Shown here piece by piece: positions 24,657-33,614 of a stretch of DNA of 45,689 bases. The position numbers were made by a program, and so were the translations under genes. Each line of letters opens with the position of its first letter. Position 1 is the stretch's first letter. Location of the stretch: positions 1 through 45,689 of the forward strand of contig DLZV01000010.1 of NCBI GenBank assembly GCA_003447235.1, read 5' to 3'. The notes under the pieces were generated by a model. That model worked only from the letters and a program-made list of their open reading frames with translations. It was not told the origin of the DNA and did not search any database. The stretch is from Prevotella sp. Its GTDB lineage: Bacteria > Bacteroidota > Bacteroidia > Bacteroidales > Bacteroidaceae.

Positions 24657-26033
24657 ATGACAGACACTTCCGTCTTCCACGGGAAGACAGCCAAATACAT
24701 GACATTGGGTTGCAAACTCAATTTCTCGGAGACTGCCACCTTCGCGCGTACCTTATATAATATGGGTGTCGGCGAGGCGAACGCGGGCGAAGCTGCAGAC
24801 ATCTGCTTGATCAACACTTGTTCGGTGACGGAGATGGCGGACCATAAATGTCGCCAGCAGATCCACAAGATGGTGCGGGAGAATCCTGGCGCCGTCGTGG
24901 TCGTGACGGGCTGCTACGCCCAGTTGAAAAGCGAGGAGATCGCCCAAATCCCTGGCGTCTCCCTCGTGCTGGGCAGCAACGAGAAGGCTCACCTCGTCGA
25001 ATACCTCCTCCAGGCCATGCAGGCCCGCGAGGCCGACCCCATCGCCTTTGCCACGTCCTGCGAGGGCCATCCGGCCTTCCACCATGCGGAGAAGACGAAG
25101 GACATCCATAGTTTCCAGCTCTCTTGCTCGCGGGGCAACCGCACGCGCTATTTTCTGAAGGTGCAGGACGGTTGCAACTACTTCTGCACCTACTGCACGA
25201 TTCCCTATGCGCGCGGCTTCTCGCGCAATCCCTCCATCGCCACGCTCGTGGAGCAGGTCAAGCAGGCCGCTGTCGATGGAGGCAAGGAGGTGGTGATCAC
25301 GGGCGTGAACATAGGCGACTTCGGACGAACCACCGGCGAGCGATTCATCGACCTGGTGAAAGCGCTCGACGAGATAGAGGACATCCGCCGCTATCGCATC
25401 TCGTCGCTAGAGCCCGACCTCTGCAGCGACGAACTGATAGACTACTGCGCCCACAGCCGTGCCTTTATGCCCCATTTCCACATTCCCCTGCAGAGTGGGT
25501 CGGACACGGTGTTGCGCCTCATGCACCGTCGCTACGACGCGGCCCTCTTCGCCCACAAGGTGGAGCTGATCAAGGAGAAGATGCCCCACGCCTTCATCGG
25601 TGTGGACGTGATGGTGGGCTGCAGGGGTGAGACCCCCGACTGCTTCGAGGAGTGTCGCAGCTTCATCGAGGGCCTGGACGTCACGCAGCTCCATGTCTTC
25701 CCCTATTCCGAGCGCCCAGGTACGGCGGCCCTCAGCATCCCCTATGTCGTCGATGACAAGGAGAAGAAGCGTCGTGTCCACGAACTGCTGGAGCTCTCAG
25801 ACCAAAAGACGCGGGCGTTCTATGCGCACCACGCCGGCACCGAACAGGAGGTGTTGCTGGAGAAGTCGGCGAGTGGCAAGGCCATGCACGGTTTCACGCG
25901 CAACTACGTGCGGGTGCAACTGCCCGAGCATCTTTCCAAACCAGAATACGACAACGAGTTGCTGACCGTCAGGATTGGCGACTTCAATGCCGACCAAACC
26001 GCCATGATGGTGGAGGACATCATCCAGCGATAA
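24657..26033 (+). CDS. mtaB: tRNA ms2t6A37 methylthiotransferase MtaB
   Basis: Radical-SAM enzyme adding a methylthio group to t6A37 of ANN-reading tRNAs. From the ATG at 24657 (MTDTSVFHGKTAKYMTLGCKLNF) it has 458 residues; this start fits the family better than the in-frame ATG at 24630. The N-terminal UPF0004 domain supplies Cys19 (LGCKLN), Cys55 (NTCSV) and Cys86 (TGCYAQ) for one 4Fe-4S cluster. The radical-SAM cluster is CNYFCTYC (Cys173, 177, 180). A TRAM-like tail follows after about 390. Presence of TLGCKLN rather than MiaB-type motifs supports MtaB. The GT2 gene starts 21 bp later, so they are likely co-transcribed. Confidence 0.94.
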   Translation: MTDTSVFHGKTAKYMTLGCKLNFSETATFARTLYNMGVGEANAGEAADICLINTCSVTEMADHKCRQQIHKMVRENPGAVVVVTGCYAQLKSEEIAQIPGVSLVLGSNEKAHLVEYLLQAMQAREADPIAFATSCEGHPAFHHAEKTKDIHSFQLSCSRGNRTRYFLKVQDGCNYFCTYCTIPYARGFSRNPSIATLVEQVKQAAVDGGKEVVITGVNIGDFGRTTGERFIDLVKALDEIEDIRRYRISSLEPDLCSDELIDYCAHSRAFMPHFHIPLQSGSDTVLRLMHRRYDAALFAHKVELIKEKMPHAFIGVDVMVGCRGETPDCFEECRSFIEGLDVTQLHVFPYSERPGTAALSIPYVVDDKEKKRRVHELLELSDQKTRAFYAHHAGTEQEVLLEKSASGKAMHGFTRNYVRVQLPEHLSKPEYDNELLTVRIGDFNADQTAMMVEDIIQR

Positions 26034-26054
26034 CCTCATATACTATCCAAACAC

Positions 26055-27077
26055 ATGATGAAGGTAGCCATCGTAATACTCAACTGGAACGGTCAGCAGA
26101 TGCTGGCCGACTACTTGGGCCAAGTCGTGGAATATTCCAAGGACGAGGCTGAAATCATTGTGGCCGACAATGGATCCACCGACGATTCGGTGGAGTGGGT
26201 GAGGACCCACTTCCCCGAAGTGAGGATCATCCAGCTGGACCGCAACTACGGCTTTGCCGAAGGATACAACAAAGCGCTGGTGCAGGTGGACTGCACCTAC
26301 TATGTCTTGCTCAACTCCGACGTGGAGGTGACGCCCCACTGGCTCACCCCGCTCATCGAGGAGATGGACGCAAGGCCCGAGGTGGCAGCCTGCCAGCCGA
26401 AGATCCTCTCCGAGGTGCGAAAAGGATCCTTCGAGTATGCGGGAGCTTGTGGTGGCTACATCGACCGCTTCGGCTACCCGTTCTGCCGGGGACGCATCTT
26501 CGACACGGTGGAGGAGGACCACGGCCAGTACGACACGCCGCAGGAGGTGCTATGGGCCTCGGGTTGCTGCCTGATGATCCGTGCCGACGACTACTGGAGC
26601 GCCGACGGCCTCGACGGTCGCTTCTTTGCCCACAACGAGGAGATAGACCTCTGCTGGCGACTCTACCAGGCAGGGCGCAAGATCTTCTGCTTCCCGCAGA
26701 GCACGGTCTATCATGTGGGTGGAGGCACGCTCCCCAAGGGAAATCCACGGAAGACCTTCCTCAACTTCCGCAACAACCTGACGATGCTTTGGAAAAACCT
26801 GCCAGAGGAGGATCTGCGGCCCGTCATGCTGTGGCGCTGGCTCCTCGACTATGTGGCGGCCTGGTGGACCCTCATCGGCCAGCGCAACCTCGGCGACTTC
26901 AAGGCCATCTACCGCGCACGCCGGGCCTTTCTTGCCTGGCGCCACGATTTCGATACCGACCGCTGTTTTGCCTCCCCACAGGAGAAGGCAAAGCAGCCTG
27001 TGGATGGTCGAAAGCCCTACTCCATCCTTTGGCAGTATCACGTCAAGGGGAAAAAACATTTCTCCGACTTGCCATAG
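26055..27077 (+). CDS. Family 2 glycosyltransferase
   Basis: Transfers a sugar from a nucleotide donor, probably during surface polysaccharide synthesis. The length is 340 residues. The GT-A fold shows VAIVILNWNGQ, the NDP-binding ADNGSTDDSVEW, the metal-binding LLNSDVEVTP (a DxD variant), ASGCCLMIRADDYW, and the catalytic segment FFAHNEEIDLCWRLYQAG. The later VYHVGGGTLPKGNPRKTFLNFRNN is typical of the rhamnosyltransferase-like branch. The donor and acceptor are not evident. The last codons (FSDLP and stop) form the first unit of a 25-bp tandem repeat that continues past the gene. Confidence 0.92.
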   Translation: MMKVAIVILNWNGQQMLADYLGQVVEYSKDEAEIIVADNGSTDDSVEWVRTHFPEVRIIQLDRNYGFAEGYNKALVQVDCTYYVLLNSDVEVTPHWLTPLIEEMDARPEVAACQPKILSEVRKGSFEYAGACGGYIDRFGYPFCRGRIFDTVEEDHGQYDTPQEVLWASGCCLMIRADDYWSADGLDGRFFAHNEEIDLCWRLYQAGRKIFCFPQSTVYHVGGGTLPKGNPRKTFLNFRNNLTMLWKNLPEEDLRPVMLWRWLLDYVAAWWTLIGQRNLGDFKAIYRARRAFLAWRHDFDTDRCFASPQEKAKQPVDGRKPYSILWQYHVKGKKHFSDLP

Positions 27078-27161
27078 TAAGGCTCACTCCGACTTGCCGC
27101 AATAAGGCTCATCCAAAGTTGCCACAGTAAGGCTCGCTCCGGCTTGCCGCAATAAGGCCCA
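27062..27161 (+). repeat. Four 25-bp tandem repeats spanning the 3' end of the glycosyltransferase gene
   Basis: Units start at 27062, 27087, 27112 and 27137, consensus CTCCGACTTGCCGCA followed by ATAAGGCTCA, with one to a few changes each. The first unit contains the gene's last four codons and the stop; every later unit keeps an equivalent TAG/TAA-like position. A short GCC...GGC pairing lies in each unit. Confidence 0.9.
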
Positions 27162-27185
27162 AGGATACGATTCGCGATCCTACTC

Positions 27186-27238
27186 AAAACAAACCCATAC
27201 AACGACTTACAAGCATAATCGTTGCATGGGTTTGTTTT
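27186..27238. terminator. Bidirectional terminator between the glycosyltransferase and uvrA genes
   Basis: AAAACAAACCCAT (27186-27198) pairs with ATGGGTTTGTTTT (27226-27238), and CAACGA (27200-27205) pairs with TCGTTG (27219-27224), with one mismatch between. T-rich sequence follows on the plus strand. Confidence 0.85.
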
Positions 27239-27277
27239 GTTTTTCGGATAGAACTAAAACCTTCTCGTTGCGTCTCG

Positions 27278-30106
27278 TCACGACCTGACGAGATAGGGCC
27301 GCAGGTATTGTCCCGTGATGCTCTCGTCGCAGGCTGCCACCTCTTCCGGCGTTCCCACGGCGACGACACGTCCTCCGCGGTCGCCTCCCTCGGGTCCGAG
27401 GTCTATCACATAGTCGGCCTCCTTGACCACCTCCATATTATGCTCGATCACCAAGACCGAATGGCCTTTCTCGATCAGGGAGGAGAAGGCGGAGAGCAGC
27501 CGCGCGATGTCATGAAAGTGGAGGCCCGTCGTCGGCTCGTCAAAGATAAACAACGTGGGTTCCTGCTTCTCCTGTCCGATGAAGTAGGCCAACTTCACGC
27601 GCTGGTTCTCACCACCGGAGAGGGTAGAGGAACTCTGTCCCAGCCGTATGTATCCCAGTCCCACGTCGGCAAGCGGCTTGAGACGTTTTGCCACCAGTCG
27701 CTCCCCATGCTTCCCGAAGAAGTCGATGGCCTCTGCCACCGTCATGTTGAGCACGTCGTTGATGTTCTTGCCATGAAAGCGCACGTCGAGCACCTCGCGC
27801 TTGAAGCGCTCGCCGTGGCAGGCTTCGCAGGTGAGCGTGAGATCGGCCATAAACTGCATCTCGACCGTGATCACGCCCGCTCCCTTACACTCCTCGCAGC
27901 GTCCGCCCTCGGTATTGAACGAGAAATACTGGGGCGTGAAGCCCATCTGCTTGGCCAGGGGCTGGTCGGCGAAGATGCGGCGCACCTCTTCGTATGCCTT
28001 GACATAAGTAGCTGGATTGGATCGCGTGCTCTTTCCGATGGGATTCTGATCCACAAACTCCACATGGCGCACCTGTCGCCAGTCTCCCTCCATACCACTA
28101 TACTCGCCTGGCACCTCGGCCACCTCGTCGAGCCGGCGCTTCATGGCGGGGTAGAGGATTCCCTTGACGAGCGACGACTTGCCACTGCCGCTCACTCCCG
28201 TGACCACGGTGAGCACATTGAGGGGGAAACTGACGTCCACGCCCTTGAGGTTGTTCATGCGGCAGCCTTTCAGTCGGATAACACTCGTCCACTGTCGGCG
28301 CGAGGCAGGGAGAGGAATCTGGTCGCGATGGGTAAGAAACGCCACGGTGTAGGACGGCTCGTCTTTGAGCCGGTCCCGGTTGGCGGGCGTCAGATCCTTG
28401 GCCTCTCCTTGGTACACGATTTCTCCGCCCAGGCGTCCTGCGTCGGGTCCCACGTCGATGATCTGGTCGGCAGCCCGCATGATGTCCTCGTCGTGTTCCA
28501 CCACCACCACGGTGTTGCCCTCGTCGCGCAGGTCGCTCAGCACGTGGATGAGACGGTCCGTGTCGCGGCTATGCAGTCCGATGGACGGTTCGTCGAGAAT
28601 GTAGAGCGATCCGACAAGCGGACTGCCCAGAGCGGTACTGAGGCTCACACGCTGGCTCTCGCCACCACTGAGCGTATTGGAGGGACGGTTCAGGGTGAGG
28701 TAGTCCAGTCCCACCTCGCAGAGGAAGTCGAGGCGGTGGCGTATCTCGGTGAGCAGTCGCCGCGCCACGTCGGCGTCATGGTCCGACAAGGGTAGGGCGG
28801 CAAACCACTCCCGCAGGTCGCGGACCGGCATGTTGACCAGTTCCGTGATAGACCGCCCCCCGATCTTCACCCACGAGGCCTCCTTCTTCAGTCGGGCACC
28901 GTGGCAGTCGGGACAGATCGTGCGCCCCCTGTAGCGGCTCATCATCACGCGATACTGTATCTTGTACTGATTCTCCTTCACCATCTGAAAGAACGAGTCG
29001 ATGCAGACCCGCTCCTGCGGCGGCAGTCCCTGTTCGCTGGGCAGTCCGTGCCACAGTGCGTCCTTCTCCTCCTGCGTCAGATCGTGATAAGGCTTGAAGA
29101 TAGGGTAGTTGTCTGCTTTCGCACGCCGGCAAAACTCCGTGAGCCACTGGCCCATCTTCTCGCCGTGCCAGCACTGCACGCAACCCTCATAGACCGAGAG
29201 CGACGTGTTGGGAATCACCAGGCGCTCGTCGATGCCGATCACCGATCCGAAACCCTCGCAGGTGGGACAAGCGCCGAGGGGCGAGTTGAATGAGAAGAGA
29301 TTGTCCGTGGGCTGCTCGAAGGTGATGCCGTCGGCCTCGAAGCGCGTGGAGAAGTCGAAGGCTTCCTGCGACGGTATGAAGAGCAGGCGGCACGCGCCGT
29401 CGCCCTCGTAGAAAGCCGTCTCCGCACTATCCGTCAGCCGCGCGATGGCATCCTTGCCCTCATCGACCGATCCGCGGTCTATGACCAAGTAGAGCGTCTT
29501 GTCCTTGCCGTCGTCCTCCTCGGAAAGCGTCTCCATGTAGTCGTCGATGCGCGCAAAGTCGCCCTCCGTATAGATACGGGCGTAGCCCTCCTGCATCTCC
29601 ATCTCCAGTTGGCGTCTCAGCGTGCGCCCCTGGGCGACACGCAGCGGAGCCAGCACCACATAGCGCGTGCCAGCCTCGTGGGAGAGCACTGTGCGGACCA
29701 CATCCTCGGCCGTATGACGCCGCACCTCCTGTCCGCTCACGGGCGAATACGTGCGGCCAATGGTGGCGTAGAGCAAGCGCATATATTCGTAGATCTCCGT
29801 CGATGTGCCCACCGTGGATCGCGGATTGCGGGCCACGACCCGCTGCTCAATAGCAATGGCGGGAGGCAATCCCTCGATGAAATCGACCTCGGGTTTGGCC
29901 ATACGGCCCAAAAACTGGCGTGCGTAGGACGAGAGGCTCTCGACGTAGCGCCGTTGCCCCTCGGCATAAAGGGTGTCGAAGGCGAGCGACGACTTGCCCG
30001 ATCCCGACACGCCCGTCAGCACGACCAGACGGTTGTGGGGAATGCGGACGCTGACGTTCTTCAAATTGTTCACCCTTGCTCCTTTTACCTCTATGTAGTC
30101 CTTCAT
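27278..30106 (-). CDS. uvrA: Excinuclease ABC subunit A
   Basis: Damage-sensing ATPase of nucleotide excision repair, acting with UvrB. From the ATG at 30106 (MKDYIEVKGARVNNLKN) it has 942 residues, the usual length; the frame extends upstream only through a TTG inside repeated leader sequence. Two ABC modules are visible: Walker A GVSGSGKSSLAFD (about 32-44) and a second VTGVSGSGKSSLVKG, with signatures NTLSGGESQRVSL and STLSGGENQRVKL. Zinc-finger cysteines appear as CPTCEGFG, CPDCHGARLKK, CEECKGAG and CEACHGERF. The DEPSIGLHSRD and DEPTTGLHFHD Walker B motifs are intact. Confidence 0.98.
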   Translation of the reverse strand: MKDYIEVKGARVNNLKNVSVRIPHNRLVVLTGVSGSGKSSLAFDTLYAEGQRRYVESLSSYARQFLGRMAKPEVDFIEGLPPAIAIEQRVVARNPRSTVGTSTEIYEYMRLLYATIGRTYSPVSGQEVRRHTAEDVVRTVLSHEAGTRYVVLAPLRVAQGRTLRRQLEMEMQEGYARIYTEGDFARIDDYMETLSEEDDGKDKTLYLVIDRGSVDEGKDAIARLTDSAETAFYEGDGACRLLFIPSQEAFDFSTRFEADGITFEQPTDNLFSFNSPLGACPTCEGFGSVIGIDERLVIPNTSLSVYEGCVQCWHGEKMGQWLTEFCRRAKADNYPIFKPYHDLTQEEKDALWHGLPSEQGLPPQERVCIDSFFQMVKENQYKIQYRVMMSRYRGRTICPDCHGARLKKEASWVKIGGRSITELVNMPVRDLREWFAALPLSDHDADVARRLLTEIRHRLDFLCEVGLDYLTLNRPSNTLSGGESQRVSLSTALGSPLVGSLYILDEPSIGLHSRDTDRLIHVLSDLRDEGNTVVVVEHDEDIMRAADQIIDVGPDAGRLGGEIVYQGEAKDLTPANRDRLKDEPSYTVAFLTHRDQIPLPASRRQWTSVIRLKGCRMNNLKGVDVSFPLNVLTVVTGVSGSGKSSLVKGILYPAMKRRLDEVAEVPGEYSGMEGDWRQVRHVEFVDQNPIGKSTRSNPATYVKAYEEVRRIFADQPLAKQMGFTPQYFSFNTEGGRCEECKGAGVITVEMQFMADLTLTCEACHGERFKREVLDVRFHGKNINDVLNMTVAEAIDFFGKHGERLVAKRLKPLADVGLGYIRLGQSSSTLSGGENQRVKLAYFIGQEKQEPTLFIFDEPTTGLHFHDIARLLSAFSSLIEKGHSVLVIEHNMEVVKEADYVIDLGPEGGDRGGRVVAVGTPEEVAACDESITGQYLRPYLVRS

Positions 30107-30118
30107 ACCTGTGTTTCG

Positions 30119-30178
30119 TTGAAATGAATGTGCAACTGCTTTGTTGAGAGCAACTGCTTTGTTGAAATGAATGTGCAA
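30119..30178. repeat. Duplicated leader segments upstream of uvrA
   Basis: TTGAAATGAATGTGCAA occurs at 30119-30135 and 30162-30178, and CAACTGCTTTGTTGA at 30133-30147 and 30151-30165. The nested copies fill the proposed uvrA 5' untranslated region, in the order A-B-B-A. Confidence 0.85.
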
Positions 30179-30183
30179 ATATA
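30176..30183 (-). promoter_or_regulatory. Candidate -7 box for uvrA
   Basis: TATATTTG on the minus strand, about 70 bp before the uvrA ATG. The nearest TTTG is 24 nt upstream, longer than the usual spacing. No LexA-type box was recognised. Confidence 0.4.
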
Positions 30184-30420
30184 CAAAATATTTTTGGCAC
30201 CTCGGAACAAAGCTCAGTTAATCTATCTGTCGCCAGCGTTTCTTTCGGACGAATCCCGACCGATGCATCTTCAGAGGAGCGGAAAATATGAGGCAAAGAA
30301 ATCCAAAAAGAGAATTTGTTATTTATCATAATGTCGATTGTGGGATATAAATATAAATCCTCAGACCGAGCTATTTGTATGGGTCAAAAGACGCGGTTTT
30401 TCACCCCTTTTTAGCATATT
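30184..30420. other. AT-rich spacer upstream of uvrA
   Basis: No gene, RNA or consensus promoter is supported here apart from the uvrA -7 box at its left edge. The 22-bp palindromic repeat array begins directly to the right. Confidence 0.4.
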
Positions 30421-30508
30421 AACTTCAGAGGCCGATGAATATAACTTCATAAGCCGATGAAGTTAACTTCGTAGGCCAATGAAGTTATATTCGTGGACTG
30501 ATGAAGTC
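30421..30508. repeat. Four palindromic 22-bp tandem repeats
   Basis: Units at 30421, 30443, 30465 and 30487 follow the pattern AACTTCATAAGCCGATGAAGTT. The arms AACTTCAT and ATGAAGTT can pair, so each unit is its own hairpin. The outer units are more diverged. They lie in the gap between the divergent uvrA promoter and the end of the porin gene. Confidence 0.88.
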
Positions 30509-30597
30509 AACATGCTTTTTTCGGGCAAAAATAAAATAGCCTGGAGCATCCATATCTGTACGGATACAAGAACAAGAGCCATCAACATTTGTGCGGA

Positions 30598-30646
30598 TAA
30601 AAATCAAGGAGTATTTTCGTCAGCACGGACGAAAATACTCCTTGAT
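30598..30646 (-). terminator. Terminator of the porin gene
   Basis: Perfect 19-bp stem, 30603-30621 with 30628-30646 (arms begin ATCAAGGAGT and end ACTCCTTGAT), loop of six. On the minus strand TTTTT follows. It lies 81 bp after the porin stop. Confidence 0.75.
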
Positions 30647-30726
30647 GATCAGTTAGAGGCCGCAGCGCTACGATGCGGGTTTGCGTCACGATGCGGGTTT
30701 GGGCCACGTCGCTCATGCTGCCGCGA

Positions 30727-31845
30727 TTAGAAGCGGTAGCTCAGTTCCACGTCGATCATGGAATAGTTGGGATCTGCCAAGGCGCGGTCGTGGATATAGG
30801 CATACTCGCCCGTGAGACAGATGTTCTTGTTGAAATAGTAGTCCAATCCGATCTCATACTGCGTGCGCTGCTTCTCGGCTCCCTTCGAGGGCTGGTACAT
30901 GTCGTAGCGAGCTTTGGCGTGACACTTCTTCTTGATGATCGGCGCGATGACGAGCGCATAGACACCCTGCGACTTGTCGCCGTTGCTGGAGAGCGTGATG
31001 TCCTTGGCCGAAGCGTCGTTGGTGTTGACCATCGCCTTGGCAAAGGCGTAGCCCGTGGAGTGGACATACTCTGAGCGGAACGTCCAGTCGTCCACCTTAT
31101 ACTCGGCGGAGAAAGCGTAGCGGCGCTGCTGCAGGCGGCGGAGCGTCGTGTTGGTGATGCCCTCAGAGGCCGAGGTGCCCTTGCGCGCGTAGGAACCGAT
31201 CCATCCGAACGCGCCAAGGCGCATTCCCTCTACCGGCATGACCCAAGCGCCACCGATGATGTTCTTCTGCTGGTCCACATCCTTTACGTTGATGCCCTGA
31301 CCGTTGAAGACGCCCACCTGGTAGTGGATGAGGTTGCGTCCGCTGGCATTCTTGAGGAAGTCACCCTGCAACTGCACGCCGATGTCGCGTCCGTTGCTGG
31401 AGTGTGCACCAGCGCGGTCGCTGAATCCGGCAAATTTTGAGATCACCTGCGAGTAGCTCATGAATCCCTGGTCGATCGGGTGCATCGGGTTCTCGTAGGT
31501 GAAGGGGTTCTTAAACTGTCCAGCCTTCACGCGCAGGAAGTCATATTTCTGCCACTCGATGAAGAGATCGACGAGTTTCGGGCTGGATCCGAGCGTTGAG
31601 GTGTTGCCGTTGAACTGGATCTGCGCCTTCCAGTACCAGTCGTCGAAGGCACGTCCGTCGAGCGCCAGTCGGGCGAGGCGGAGGTTGAAGGAGTTGGACT
31701 CATTGTTCTTCTGGCCGTTGTACGTGTACTGCACGATGCCAAATCCGGAGAGCTTCACGTTGTTGATCCACTTCGGGACCACACTCTGCGCGCTTGCCGT
31801 CAGCGTAGAAACGGCCAGCGCGGCCATGACAAAATACTTTTTCAT
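30727..31845 (-). CDS. Outer-membrane porin, phosphate-selective porin O/P-like
   Basis: A 372-residue beta-barrel channel. The signal peptide MKKYFVMAALAVSTLTASAQ is cleaved after SAQ. The mature part shows alternating strand patterns typical of the OprO/OprP family: KLSGFGIVQYTYNGQ, NLRLARLALDGRAFDDWYWKAQIQFNG, VKAGQFKNPFTYENP, and GLDYYFNKNICLTGEYAYIHD. It ends VELSYRF with the terminal Phe used for barrel assembly. Substrate selectivity cannot be read from the sequence. No regulator or phosphate gene is adjacent, and no consensus promoter was found in the 166 bp upstream. Confidence 0.88.
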   Translation of the reverse strand: MKKYFVMAALAVSTLTASAQSVVPKWINNVKLSGFGIVQYTYNGQKNNESNSFNLRLARLALDGRAFDDWYWKAQIQFNGNTSTLGSSPKLVDLFIEWQKYDFLRVKAGQFKNPFTYENPMHPIDQGFMSYSQVISKFAGFSDRAGAHSSNGRDIGVQLQGDFLKNASGRNLIHYQVGVFNGQGINVKDVDQQKNIIGGAWVMPVEGMRLGAFGWIGSYARKGTSASEGITNTTLRRLQQRRYAFSAEYKVDDWTFRSEYVHSTGYAFAKAMVNTNDASAKDITLSSNGDKSQGVYALVIAPIIKKKCHAKARYDMYQPSKGAEKQRTQYEIGLDYYFNKNICLTGEYAYIHDRALADPNYSMIDVELSYRF

Positions 31846-32011
31846 GTTTTGATATAATGTTATGAGTTAAAAAATTGCTTGGGTTAGTGGGAGATGATGA
31901 CCTTGGCGGGGATGGGAGACGCTTTCCCCCACCCTGCCACGGCCTGTTCTTGCACAAGCCATGAGACCTCCTGCGGCAGCCCGCGGCAGTCGATCTCACG
32001 AAGTCCTGGGC

Positions 32012-33502
32012 CTATGATCTTCTGAGAAGCTGCACGACGTTCTCCACATGGGGCGTGTGCGGGAACATATCTACTGGCTGCACCTGCGCCACCTCGTAGT
32101 CGGCGTCGAGCAGACTGAGGTCGCGGGCCTGTGTGGCCGGGTTGCAACTCACATAGACGATGCGCTGAGGAGCCGCGTTGAGGATGACGGAGACCACGTC
32201 AGGATGCATTCCGGCCCTTGGCGGATCGGTGATGATCACGTCGGGATGGCCGTGGCGGGCGATGAAGTCGTCGGTGAGGATGTCCTTCATGTCGCCGGCA
32301 AAAAACTTCGTGTTCTCCAGTCCGTTGATGCGTGCGTTCTCCTTCGCGTCGACGATGGCCTCGGGCACATACTCGATGCCGATCACCTCGCGCGCGCCCT
32401 TCGCCACAAAGTTGGCGATGGTGCCCGTGCCCGTATAGAGGTCATAGACCAGTTCCTCTCCCGTCAGGCAGGCAAAGCGCCGCGCCACTTCGTAGAGATG
32501 ATACGCCTGCTCGGTGTTGGTCTGATAGAAACTCTTCGGTCCCACCTTGAATCGGAGGTCCTCCATCAGCTCGTAGATGAAGTCCGTGCCGTGGAAGTTG
32601 CGGAGCGGCAGGTCACCGATGGTGTCGTTGCCCTTGGTGTTGTTGACATAGAGCAGCGAGCTGATCTGCGGAAATCGCTCGGTGATATGCTCCATGAGCG
32701 CCAGGGCCTTGCGTCCGTCCTCGGTCTCGAAGAGCTTGTCGTCGGCAGCCGCCGCCACGGGGTCGTAGTGGTCTCCTGCCCCACCCTCCGGGAAGATGCA
32801 AAACTGGATGACGAGCATCCATTCCCCCGTGTTGCTGTTGCGCACCATGAGGTTGCGGAGCAGTCCCGTGCGCTTGTGGGTGTCGAAGAACGACAAGTCG
32901 TGGGCCACGGCCCAGTCGAAGATATCGTTGCGCAGTTCGTTCTGCAGCGGGTCCATCAGCTGGCAGTCCGTGATCGGGTAGATCTTGTCAAAGGCCCCCG
33001 TGATATGGAATCCGATGGCCGGTTCTCCCAGTCCCACGCCCTCGGGCAACCGGGCCAGGTCCTCGGCCGTGTACCATCGCTTGTCGGAGCATCCAAACTC
33101 CAGTTTGTTGCGATAGGCGCGGGTCTGCTGCGACCCGAGGATGGGTGTGATCTGTGGCAACTGCACATGGCCGATGCGCGTTAGCTGGTCATAGACCTGC
33201 TGCTGCTTGGCCTCCAGCTGCTTCTCGTAGGGCAAGGTCTGCCATTTGCAGCCGCCACAGATGCCGAAGTGGGGACACATCGGCTCCGTCCGGACGTCAC
33301 TCTTCTTGATAAATCGCTCGACGGTAGCCTCACAATAGCTGCGCCGCTTCTTGCGCACGCGCAGGTCCACGACGTCGCCCGGGACGACAAAGGGGACGAA
33401 GACCACCATCTCGCCCACATGGGCGACGCATTTACCCTCGGCGGCAACGGCCTCTATGGTGACGTTTTCCAACAAGGGTAGCGGCTTTCTTTTTCTGCTC
33501 AT
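32012..33502 (-). CDS. rlmD: 23S rRNA (uracil-C5)-methyltransferase, RlmD/TrmA family
   Basis: SAM-dependent methylation of a uracil C5 in 23S rRNA (U1939 in E. coli for RlmD; RlmC, RlmCD or TrmA specificity is possible). From the ATG at 33502 (MSRKRKPLPLLENVTIEAVA) it has 496 residues; the open frame continues to 33667 but runs into the ispE promoter region. An N-terminal TRAM domain is followed by the 4Fe-4S cysteines MCPHFGICGGCKW (Cys76, 82, 85). The SAM site is LVYDLYTGTGTIANFVA, and the catalytic cysteine lies in VYVSCNPATQARDL. IITDPPRAGMHPDV is the expected motif IV. It is divergent from ispE. Confidence 0.92.
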   Translation of the reverse strand: MSRKRKPLPLLENVTIEAVAAEGKCVAHVGEMVVFVPFVVPGDVVDLRVRKKRRSYCEATVERFIKKSDVRTEPMCPHFGICGGCKWQTLPYEKQLEAKQQQVYDQLTRIGHVQLPQITPILGSQQTRAYRNKLEFGCSDKRWYTAEDLARLPEGVGLGEPAIGFHITGAFDKIYPITDCQLMDPLQNELRNDIFDWAVAHDLSFFDTHKRTGLLRNLMVRNSNTGEWMLVIQFCIFPEGGAGDHYDPVAAAADDKLFETEDGRKALALMEHITERFPQISSLLYVNNTKGNDTIGDLPLRNFHGTDFIYELMEDLRFKVGPKSFYQTNTEQAYHLYEVARRFACLTGEELVYDLYTGTGTIANFVAKGAREVIGIEYVPEAIVDAKENARINGLENTKFFAGDMKDILTDDFIARHGHPDVIITDPPRAGMHPDVVSVILNAAPQRIVYVSCNPATQARDLSLLDADYEVAQVQPVDMFPHTPHVENVVQLLRRS

Positions 33503-33531
33503 TCGAATTGGTAAATATTCTATTTTTACTG

Positions 33532-33539
33532 CAAAGGTA
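33532..33539 (-). promoter_or_regulatory. -7 box of rlmD
   Basis: TACCTTTG on the minus strand, 29 bp before the rlmD ATG. It diverges from the ispE box 43 bp away. Confidence 0.55.
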
Positions 33540-33582
33540 CTTATTTTTAGGCAACAAGACGAAGGTGTCCGCATTTTTTTGC

Positions 33583-33590
33583 TACCTTTG
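33583..33590 (+). promoter_or_regulatory. -7 box of ispE
   Basis: TACCTTTG, 24 bp before the ispE ATG; no TTTG at -33. Confidence 0.55.
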
Positions 33591-33614
33591 CAGCATAATA
33601 CAAGAAAATCGATT

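Noticed and set aside
27062..27161. Regular repeats that could suggest a mini CRISPR array
   Set aside because: The 25-bp units are contiguous with no spacers, overlap a stop codon and do not match the tracrRNA anti-repeat.
30421..30508. 22-bp palindromic repeats considered as CRISPR repeats
   Set aside because: Units are directly abutting with no spacers and share nothing with the anti-repeat.
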